From assembly GCA_028276305.1 (NCBI GenBank), contig JAPYWO010000075.1, positions 1 to 6,442 on the forward strand: a DNA stretch of 6,442 nt, written 5' to 3'. This document shows positions 1 to 6,180 of the stretch, piece by piece. Origin of the DNA: Candidatus Thermokryptus sp. (GTDB taxonomy: Bacteria > Bacteroidota > Ignavibacteria > Kryptoniales > Kryptoniaceae). Numbering within the stretch: the stretch's first letter is position 1; every line of letters starts with the position of its first letter. The position numbers and the translations under genes were made by a program. The notes beneath the pieces are model-generated. The model was not told where the DNA came from. It was given only the letters and a program-made list of their open reading frames with translations, and made no database searches.

Positions 1-1512
1 AAGACATATTACGAATTGCGCGTTTCTTATAACTTCCAAAAATATCGTCAGTATGTTTACGAAGACCCGCTTGACCCAAGGTATCAACCAGTTGAAAGGT
101 TGGCGCGACCGACGAGCTTTACATTTTATTTCGGTGGCACACAAAACGACCATGTTTATAGAGATTCGAGGACTTATATGTTTAAGTTTGACATAACAAG
201 CCAGGTCTCAAATTATCATGAGATTAAAACAGGAGTTGAGTTGAGGTTGCACAAACTTGATTATGTTTATTTCACAATTTTGAGGGACACATTAAAATAT
301 CTTGAGCCGACGATCCCAGATATAACCTCGCCTTATCATAACAGATACACCCGTCAGCCGGTTATTTTCTCGGTTTATGCGCAGGACAAGATGGAATATA
401 AGGACATGATAGTAAATTTTGGGTTGAGATATGACTATTTCAATCCGAAGGCGAATTATTCAAGATTCATATTTTACCCCGATCCCAATGATCCGACAAT
501 TCCTCCGATTATTCAGCGCGATACACTTATTGCGAGGGCGTCGCCAAAGCATCAGATAAGCCCGCGTCTTGGTGTTTCGTATCCGATAACCGATCGCGGT
601 ATTTTGCATTTCTCGTATGGGTGGTTTTTGCAGATGCCACCTTTTACATATCTTTACACAAATCCAGAGTTTGAATCAGCATTATTTGTTGGGACTCCAA
701 CATTTGGAAATGCAAATTTAAAGCCGGAAAAAACGGTCGCTTATGAATTTGGTTTGCAACAGCAATTGACAGATAATTTTGCTATCAATGTAACTGCTTT
801 CTACAAAGATGTTCGTGACCTTCTTGCTTTGCAAAGGACGAGGATAAGTCAGGAAAAAGTTTATAACCTCTATGTCAACAAAGATTATGGAAATATCAAG
901 GGAATTACATTTTCGCTTATTAAGCGAAGGTTAAAAGATGAATTGGTAGCTGCGACGCTTGATTACACATATCAAGTTGCTGAGGGTAACGATCCTAATC
1001 CAGACGCATTTTTCATTGACTTGAAATCGGGAAGGGAACCGGAGAAGTTCTTTGTTTATCTTGATTGGGATCAAAGGCATACTTTAAATGGAACGATTAG
1101 CATTGGGATACCTGACAATTGGATGTTAAGTTTTGTGGGACAATATGGTTCGGGTCTTCCTTATACGCCGTATGTTACAAATAATCGTCTTGAGTTGAGG
1201 AGAAATAGCGAGAGGAAGCCGGCTACGATGCAAGTTGATATGATGTTTGAAAAATTGTTTAAATGGTTTGGGTTGAGGTGGAGTTTCTTTGTGAAGGTTT
1301 ACAACTTGTTTGATACATTGAACGAAAGATATGTTTTTGATGATACTGGAACGGCACAGTATACGCTTGCGAAACAAAGAGGTGAGGGTATAGTTGTTGA
1401 TCAATGGGTTGGAAAAATCCCGGGAATTCATTCTTCGGATGATTATTATACAAGACCGTATTATTACTATCCGCCGAGGGAAGTCAGATTTGGTTTTTCA
1501 ATTGGATTTTAA
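1..1512 (+). CDS. TonB-dependent outer-membrane receptor, C-terminal beta-barrel part (5' end outside window)
   Basis: The reading frame is open from the first base (K-T-Y-Y-E-L...) and ends at TAA 1510-1512, giving 503 residues; the TTG at 16 is an internal Leu codon, not a start. The protein is the transmembrane barrel of a TonB-dependent receptor, which moves a bound ligand across the outer membrane using TonB/ExbBD energy. Visible support: many alternating, aromatic-rich beta strands; an NLKPEKT motif at about residues 239-245, matching the conserved NLKPE segment of these barrels; DWDQRHTLN at 355-363 followed by GSGLPYTPY at 383-391, a pairing I associate with this receptor family in FCB bacteria; KVYNLFDTLNERY near the end; and a final strand ending in Phe (FGFSIGF), the usual signal for barrel insertion by BAM. 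The plug and any N-terminal carboxypeptidase-like domain lie upstream, so the ligand cannot be inferred. Family receptors are usually 700-1000 residues. The next gene starts 22 bases downstream. Confidence 0.88.
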   Translation, partial: KTYYELRVSYNFQKYRQYVYEDPLDPRYQPVERLARPTSFTFYFGGTQNDHVYRDSRTYMFKFDITSQVSNYHEIKTGVELRLHKLDYVYFTILRDTLKYLEPTIPDITSPYHNRYTRQPVIFSVYAQDKMEYKDMIVNFGLRYDYFNPKANYSRFIFYPDPNDPTIPPIIQRDTLIARASPKHQISPRLGVSYPITDRGILHFSYGWFLQMPPFTYLYTNPEFESALFVGTPTFGNANLKPEKTVAYEFGLQQQLTDNFAINVTAFYKDVRDLLALQRTRISQEKVYNLYVNKDYGNIKGITFSLIKRRLKDELVAATLDYTYQVAEGNDPNPDAFFIDLKSGREPEKFFVYLDWDQRHTLNGTISIGIPDNWMLSFVGQYGSGLPYTPYVTNNRLELRRNSERKPATMQVDMMFEKLFKWFGLRWSFFVKVYNLFDTLNERYVFDDTGTAQYTLAKQRGEGIVVDQWVGKIPGIHSSDDYYTRPYYYYPPREVRFGFSIGF

Positions 1513-1534
1513 AAATAAAAAATCGCTTGAAGCC

Positions 1535-4500
1535 ATGTTGAGAAAAATATTCCTAATTTTGGTTTGTGTTCTCCTGGTGAGTCCTTTGATTTCGCAGCAG
1601 AAAAAATCAGACAGGGAAAAGGCACTTGAAATTTTGCGCGGTGGATTTACGAAAGAAAGGGAAGCGCAAAGGAAAGTTGAACATCAGGTGATAAGCGATT
1701 ATATAATGCGCGGGTATGAAGAGATGGCGAGAAAATCTTTTCAAAAGCAAAAGGTTGAAGTGAAACCACCCGATTTCATCGCAAACAATCCCGAATTGTT
1801 GAAGAAGTGGAGAAACCCAAAGGAAATGAGCCCATCGGAACGAGAGAAGTTTTACAAAGAGATTGACAAGAACATAAGAAAAGTTAGTGGCGAGGCGGAT
1901 AGGAAGAAACTCATAATGAATGGAAATAAAATTACCGTTACGATTTACAATTATGGTTCTCTTTCTGCTCCGGGTGATAGGATAACGGATGTCGTTTGGA
2001 ATGGTTTGGGTTATGCATATGAGTTTGGTCCGCTTGTTGGTGCTTCTGTCGTAGATACAAGCGGTAGGAGGATTCACATTATAACTGATGGTTTGCTTGA
2101 TGGGGGTGATCGTTCCCCGGATGGGACAAAACGCTGGGGTTGGCAACCTCTTCCTGGCTATGCTGATCCGAATCAGGATTACATAGCGCACAATCCGGAC
2201 AAGGACAGGGATGGCGATGGAAAACCGGATTCATGGCCAGCGAGTTGGTATGACCCTGTCTTAGGTAAGTATGTTTGGCCGGGGTATTTGTCAAGGGATG
2301 CAACGCAAGCAGATCTTGAAGCTTTCTATGTTATGGATGATAGAGATAATGAAGAGTTTGCATATTTTCCATTCCCGAATGATTCAAGTAGGAGAGGTTT
2401 AGGGATTCAGGCGCAGGTTAGGGTTTTGCAGTGGAGTAATCCTTTGGCTGAAGATGCGATTTTTATCGTCTACACAATCACGAATGTAAGCCCCAAGGAC
2501 CTTGATTCAGTAGTATTTGGAATGTGGGGTGATCCGCATGTTGGGGGTGCGACAGATTATTCTGATGATGATTCATACTTTATCCCACCGTATAATGTTC
2601 CGAATTATCCACCTGTTGATAACATACCTGTCTATGCAAGAAGTATGGTTTATTCTTGGGACCATGACGGGAAAGGAATGTTTGGGCGAAAGCCTGGGTA
2701 TTTTGGTTATAAATTTTTGGAGTCGCCAGGGAATCCGTATGATGGAATAGACAACGATGGTGATGGTATGATAGACGAGAGCCAGCAAGATGGAATAGAC
2801 AACGATGGGGATTGGAATCCTTTGATAGATGATGTTGGGATAGATGGAATTCCTGGGACTGGAGATGAGGGGGAGGGTGATGGTGTTCCAACGAGAGGTA
2901 GGTTGTTGCCAGATGGTAGTTTAGACCCTTTGAGCCCTGGTGAGCCAAATTTTGAATTCACCGACCTTGATGAATCAGATATGATAGGACTTACGAGTTT
3001 TAATGCTTTCATTTGGTCAACTGATTATGTGAGCAATGATGAGAGCATTTGGAATCGTCTTAAACCTGGAAACTTTTCTGAGATTGTTCAGACGGCTGAC
3101 AATGTATTCCTTTATGGTTCTGGTTATATTCAATTGCCAGCTGGGCAGACACGTCGTTTTTCGGTTGCATTGTTGTTGGGGGAGGATTTGAATGATTTGT
3201 TGTTGAATGCTGAGACGGTTCAGAGGATATACAATGCCAATTATAGGTTTTTCCGACCTCCTGAAAGACCCAGGGTTTGGGCAGTAGCTGGTGATAGGAA
3301 GGTGGTTTTATATTGGGACACGAGGGCGGAGCGTAGTTTTGACCCATTGTTTGGGAAGAATCCGTTGGATGAAAATGACCCTGGGTATGATTTTGAGGGA
3401 TATGTTATATACAGGTCAACAGATCCGAGTTTTAAGGATGTTGAGTTGATAACGGATGGAAGGGGAGCGAGTTATTTGAGGGTGCCTTTGAAGGATGCTT
3501 TTGGACGTGATGCGAGGTTTGACAAGGTTAATGGTTGGCGTGGTTATAGTGTAGTGGCGTATCCTGGCAGAGGGATACATTATTATTTGGGTGATGATGT
3601 TGGTTTGGTTCATAGTTATGTAGATAGTGTTGGGGTTATGAATGGTGTTAAGTATTATTATGCGGTTGTTTCATATGATAGGGGTGATAGCGTAGGGATA
3701 CCGCCGACGGAGTGCACGATGAAGGTTGTGGTGGATCCGATAAGTGGTGAGGAGGAGTTGGATGAGAATGTTGTTAGTGTTATTCCTGGGGGTAGGGCGA
3801 TAGGTTATGTTGGACCTGAGGTTAGTGAGTTTGAGGATGGGGTTAGGTTTAGGCATGTTAAGGGGCGTGGGACAGGGAGGATAAGGGTTGAGGTTTTGAA
3901 TGATTTGAAGGTTCGTGATATGGGATATAGTTTGGTGTTTAGGGGAAGTGGAGATAGTTTGCGTTGGAGTGTTATACCTGATGATGAGGTTGTGGTTAAG
4001 TTTGATTTTGTTGATACGGTTTGGAAGAAGTTGGAGTATTTGCCTTTGGAGGGGGGAGTTAGGGTTGAAGGATATAGGGAGGGGGTGGATTATTTGGTTG
4101 ATTATGGGCGTGGTTTGGTTAGGGCATTGGGAGGTGGTGGGCTTTTAGGTAGGAGGGGGGTAGAGGTTAGGTATAGGTATTATGCTGTCAAGGACAACAG
4201 GGAGTTGGGAGGAGGGGATGGTAGTGATGTTTTTGATGGGATGAGGGTTAGGGTATGGAATGACACATTGGGTTTGGATTTGGGACGAAGCGGTTGGGGA
4301 GGAGGTAGTGTGGGGAGGATTGGTTGGAGTATAAGCACTGCGACATTGGGGTTTGGTAGGAGGATGTATCCTGCAGATTTCAGGATAGTTTTTGGGAGGT
4401 TGGATACATTGGGGGATGGTAGATTGGCAAGTCCTGTTGATACGAGTGTTAACAATGTTAAGTTGCCTTTTTATGTTGAGAATGTGACGGAGGGTTGGAG

Positions 4501-5119
4501 GGTGAAGGTGTATGTTAAGGATGATAACAGGAATGGCAGGTGGGATTTGGGTGAGGCGGTGATGTTTTTGGAGCGGGGGACGACGAATAGGACTACATGG
4601 CAGGTATTGTTTAGGGAGGTGGAGGAGGGTGGAGTGGTTTACAGGTATCCGAGGGTTGGGATAGATTTGCGTGAGGGGGATGAGTTTTGGTTGAGGACGA
4701 GGAGGAGTTTTAACACATATGAGGGTGGGATGGTTGATGTGGATAGTTTTAGGGTAGAGGTGAGGGGGTGGAGGTATGATTTGGGAGTTGCGAGTAGTTT
4801 ATTGGATAGGATTAGGGTGGTGCCAAATCCTTATGTTGGGATAAATGAGCTTGAGCCGGTGAGCAAGTTGCCTGGGCAGGTTAGGGGAGAAAGGAGGATA
4901 TATTTTGATGGTTTGCCGAGGGAGTGTGTGATAAGGATATACACATTGAGTGGGGAGCTTGTCAAGGAGATAAGACATTCAAGTGGAGTTGATAATGGGC
5001 GAGAGTATTGGAATCTTTTGAACAGGGATGGTTTGAGTGTAAGTTATGGAGTTTACATCGCTCACATTGAAGCCCCCGGTATAGGCGAAAAACTGCTAAA
5101 ATTCGCAATTATAAAATAA
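1535..5119 (+). CDS. Giant secreted multidomain protein with FN3-like domain and T9SS type A-like C-terminal sorting domain
   Basis: The product has 1194 residues. The ATG at 1535 is chosen because it opens a clear Sec signal peptide (MLRKIFLILVCVLLVSPLIS, cleavage near residue 20); the frame is open further upstream to 1394, but that would overlap the receptor and bury the signal peptide. In order: a charged, probably helical segment (22-125); a conserved-looking NGNKITVTIYNYGS start of a beta region (129 on); Asp-rich Ca-binding-type loops DKDRDGDGKPD (222-232) and two DGIDNDGD copies (403-426); an FN3-like domain (about 575-735, including VVLYWD, YVIYRSTD and YYYAVVSYD); beta-rich sequence of unknown fold with GVDYLVDYGRGLV (850-862) and DDNRNGRWDLGE (996-1007, also like a Ca loop); and a tail with RVVPNPY (1094-1100), IRIYTLSGELVKEI (1133-1146) and final KFAIIK. 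The tail resembles T9SS type A sorting domains, so export to the cell surface or medium is inferred. No catalytic motif is visible. I do not recognise a named function. Coding-strand composition becomes extreme in the 3' half. Confidence 0.85.
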   Translation: MLRKIFLILVCVLLVSPLISQQKKSDREKALEILRGGFTKEREAQRKVEHQVISDYIMRGYEEMARKSFQKQKVEVKPPDFIANNPELLKKWRNPKEMSPSEREKFYKEIDKNIRKVSGEADRKKLIMNGNKITVTIYNYGSLSAPGDRITDVVWNGLGYAYEFGPLVGASVVDTSGRRIHIITDGLLDGGDRSPDGTKRWGWQPLPGYADPNQDYIAHNPDKDRDGDGKPDSWPASWYDPVLGKYVWPGYLSRDATQADLEAFYVMDDRDNEEFAYFPFPNDSSRRGLGIQAQVRVLQWSNPLAEDAIFIVYTITNVSPKDLDSVVFGMWGDPHVGGATDYSDDDSYFIPPYNVPNYPPVDNIPVYARSMVYSWDHDGKGMFGRKPGYFGYKFLESPGNPYDGIDNDGDGMIDESQQDGIDNDGDWNPLIDDVGIDGIPGTGDEGEGDGVPTRGRLLPDGSLDPLSPGEPNFEFTDLDESDMIGLTSFNAFIWSTDYVSNDESIWNRLKPGNFSEIVQTADNVFLYGSGYIQLPAGQTRRFSVALLLGEDLNDLLLNAETVQRIYNANYRFFRPPERPRVWAVAGDRKVVLYWDTRAERSFDPLFGKNPLDENDPGYDFEGYVIYRSTDPSFKDVELITDGRGASYLRVPLKDAFGRDARFDKVNGWRGYSVVAYPGRGIHYYLGDDVGLVHSYVDSVGVMNGVKYYYAVVSYDRGDSVGIPPTECTMKVVVDPISGEEELDENVVSVIPGGRAIGYVGPEVSEFEDGVRFRHVKGRGTGRIRVEVLNDLKVRDMGYSLVFRGSGDSLRWSVIPDDEVVVKFDFVDTVWKKLEYLPLEGGVRVEGYREGVDYLVDYGRGLVRALGGGGLLGRRGVEVRYRYYAVKDNRELGGGDGSDVFDGMRVRVWNDTLGLDLGRSGWGGGSVGRIGWSISTATLGFGRRMYPADFRIVFGRLDTLGDGRLASPVDTSVNNVKLPFYVENVTEGWRVKVYVKDDNRNGRWDLGEAVMFLERGTTNRTTWQVLFREVEEGGVVYRYPRVGIDLREGDEFWLRTRRSFNTYEGGMVDVDSFRVEVRGWRYDLGVASSLLDRIRVVPNPYVGINELEPVSKLPGQVRGERRIYFDGLPRECVIRIYTLSGELVKEIRHSSGVDNGREYWNLLNRDGLSVSYGVYIAHIEAPGIGEKLLKFAIIK
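2741..2808 (+). repeat. 20-bp exact direct repeat, 48-base period, coding for Asp-rich Ca-binding-type loops
   Basis: The same 20 bases (GATGGAATAGACAACGATGG) occur at 2741-2760 and 2789-2808. Each encodes DGIDNDG, at residues 403-409 and 419-425 of the giant protein, 16 residues apart. A looser third unit follows (VGIDGIPGTGDEGEGDG, 434-450). The alternating Asp/Asn/Gly spacing is that of calcium-coordinating loops in thrombospondin type 3-like and EF-hand-like repeats. The repeat is in frame and part of the gene, not a mobile element. Confidence 0.75.
3862..3887 (+). other. Canonical G-quadruplex motif on the coding strand
   Basis: Four G tracts, GGGG (3862-3865), GGG (3869-3871), GGG (3875-3877) and GGG (3885-3887), are separated by loops of 3 (CGT), 3 (ACA) and 7 (AGGATAA) bases, fitting the standard pattern of four runs of three or more G with loops of 1-7. 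It encodes about KGRGTGRIR (residues 776-784). It would be present in the mRNA as well as the non-template DNA strand. Whether it folds in the cell is unknown. Confidence 0.6.
4051..4085 (+). other. Extended (long-loop) G-quadruplex candidate
   Basis: G tracts at 4051-4056 (six), 4062-4064, 4077-4079 and 4081-4085 (five) are separated by loops of 5, 12 and 1 bases. One loop exceeds the usual limit of 7, so this is weaker than the motif at 3862-3887. It lies in the same C-poor island and may be only a by-product of its composition. Confidence 0.35.
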
Positions 5120-5125
5120 AAATTT

Positions 5126-5133
5126 GGAGCGGA
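5126..5133 (+). promoter_or_regulatory. Ribosome binding site of the PorV/PorQ gene
   Basis: GGAGCGGA lies in the 18-base gap after the giant gene's stop codon. The GGAG core ends 8 bases before ATG 5138, a normal Shine-Dalgarno spacing, and supports that start. By contrast, the 22-base gap before ATG 1535 is A/T-rich with only a weak TTGAAG, so the giant protein may be translated less efficiently or by coupling to the receptor (inference). Confidence 0.6.
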
Positions 5134-5137
5134 TACT

Positions 5138-6163
5138 ATGACCAGAAAGGTTTTATCACTGTTTGCCTTCGTATTCTGTTTTGTTTCGTTTTCACTTGCT
5201 CAAATAGGTAGCAGTTTAACAAAGACAGGAACGACATCTGCTCAATTTTTGAAGATAGGAATCGGTGCAAGGGCAATTGGAATGGGTGGAGCTTTCGGTT
5301 CGGTTGCCGATGATATAAGTTCAATTTATTGGAATCCCGCAGGGCTCAGCAGAATTTCCGGGAAAGGTGAAGCTGTTTTTAACTATGTTGATTGGATTAT
5401 GGACATAAAATATAGTTTTGCTGCTCTTGCTTTGAATCTTGGAAACCTTGGCACAATCGGAATGCAGATTTCAGCGTTGACAATGGATGATATGGAAGTT
5501 AGAACAGTCGCTATGCCAGATGGCACCGGCGAGAGATTTAATGCGGGTGGATTGATGATGGGTCTATCCTATGCAAGACAATTGACCGATAGATTTGCGA
5601 TAGGTTTTAACTTCAAATATGTGAGGGAATACATCTGGCATGAATCAGCGCAAGGTTTTGCATTTGATTTCGGAACGCTTTATATAACGCCATTTTTGAA
5701 TGGTATGAGAATTGGAGCAAGTATGTCAAATTATGGAACTAAAATGCAACTTACAGGTCGTGACTTGATAATAATTTACACAGTTGGCGGTGGAACAGGG
5801 AACAATATAAATGCATTCATTCAGACGGATAAATTTGAAATGCCTTTGCTTTTCAGAGTTGGCTTATCAAATGATTTTCTCAAGACGGAATCGCAGAGAT
5901 TTACGCTCGCTGTTGATGCTGTTCATCCAAACGATAACACCGAGTATTTAAATCTTGGCGCAGAGTATTCGTTCAAGGAAATTTTCTATGTTAGAGGGGG
6001 TTATAAATCGTTATTTGAAAAAGGAGGGGAGCAAAGGTATACTGTTGGTGCCGGTGTGAAGTATTCAATTGCTCGTGGTGTGGCGATTGCGGTTGATTAT
6101 GCGTATCTTGATTTTGGTAGATTGAAAAATGTTCAGTACCTAACCCTCGCTGTGAAATTTTAA
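5138..6163 (+). CDS. PorV/PorQ-family outer-membrane beta-barrel protein
   Basis: A complete 341-residue protein. ATG 5138 is preceded by GGAG (5126-5129) and opens a Sec signal peptide with cleavage expected after SLA (residue 21), before QIGSS. The mature N-terminus carries the family hallmark: FLKIGIGARAIGMGGAF (37-53), ADD (57-59) and YWNPAGLS (64-71), as in PorV/PorQ/UPF0164 proteins, which form FadL-like barrels. The rest alternates beta strands and turns, and the last strand NVQYLTLAVKF ends in Phe, as expected for BAM insertion. In Bacteroidetes, PorV is an outer-membrane shuttle that hands T9SS cargo to the PorU sortase, while PorQ helps anchor it; many paralogues of this family in FCB genomes have no assigned role. 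Its place 18 bases after a gene whose product has a sorting-domain-like tail suggests it is that protein's dedicated partner (inference). Length fits the family. I leave the symbol blank because PorV, PorQ and unassigned paralogues cannot be separated here. Confidence 0.85.
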   Translation: MTRKVLSLFAFVFCFVSFSLAQIGSSLTKTGTTSAQFLKIGIGARAIGMGGAFGSVADDISSIYWNPAGLSRISGKGEAVFNYVDWIMDIKYSFAALALNLGNLGTIGMQISALTMDDMEVRTVAMPDGTGERFNAGGLMMGLSYARQLTDRFAIGFNFKYVREYIWHESAQGFAFDFGTLYITPFLNGMRIGASMSNYGTKMQLTGRDLIIIYTVGGGTGNNINAFIQTDKFEMPLLFRVGLSNDFLKTESQRFTLAVDAVHPNDNTEYLNLGAEYSFKEIFYVRGGYKSLFEKGGEQRYTVGAGVKYSIARGVAIAVDYAYLDFGRLKNVQYLTLAVKF

Positions 6164-6180
6164 ATTAACGCGGATTTGAA

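Larger units (their letters stand above)
3730..5040 (+). other. C-depleted, G/T-rich compositional island inside the giant gene
   Basis: By hand count the coding strand has 55 C in the 960 bases from 3841 to 4800 (about 6%), and none at all in 4201-4260, where half the bases are G. Nearby comparison blocks have far more: 11 of 60 at 1141-1200 and 10 of 60 at 5281-5340. Codon choice follows: nearly every Leu is TTG, most Arg are AGG, Ser is mostly AGT, Gly is often GGG or GGA, and Val is mostly GTT or GTG. The bias builds up gradually from about 3170, is strong from about 3730, and ends abruptly: 3 C in 4981-5040 against 15 C in the last 79 bases (5041-5119). The frame stays open throughout, so the island codes for protein. 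Confidence 0.8.

Noticed and set aside
16..18. TTG at 16 as the start of the receptor
   Set aside because: The frame is open to base 1, the translated part is mid-barrel, and no signal peptide, TonB box or plug follows. The gene simply starts before the window.
1394..1534. An upstream extension of the giant gene beginning at TTG 1394
   Set aside because: It would overlap 119 bases of the receptor gene in another frame and place 47 residues before an otherwise perfect signal peptide at ATG 1535.
1607..2191. Open frame of 194 codons on the minus strand
   Set aside because: Although long, it lies wholly antisense to the N-terminal part of the giant protein, and its translation shows no domain, signal peptide or family pattern.
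2580..2948. Open frame of 122 codons on the minus strand
   Set aside because: It is a shadow of the Asp/Gly-rich region of the giant gene, with a His/Pro/Ser/Leu-rich translation, no recognisable domain, and full antisense overlap with a well-supported gene.
4180..4455. Open frame of 91 codons on the minus strand inside the giant gene
   Set aside because: The coding strand there has almost no C, so TCA and CTA are rare and the opposite strand has few TGA and TAG stops. The frame is a by-product of composition; its translation is low-complexity Ser/Pro/Leu.
3730..5040. Diversity-generating retroelement variable region as explanation of the biased segment
   Set aside because: Such systems change A positions in a short 3' segment of about 100-150 bases and need a nearby template repeat and reverse transcriptase. 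Here the segment is over 1 kb, C rather than A is lost, and no template or reverse transcriptase is in view.
5120..5137. Possible terminator between the giant gene and the PorV/PorQ gene
   Set aside because: The 18-base gap holds only an A-rich stretch and the ribosome binding site, with no stem-loop followed by a T run. The other gaps (1513-1534 and 6164-6180) likewise show none.
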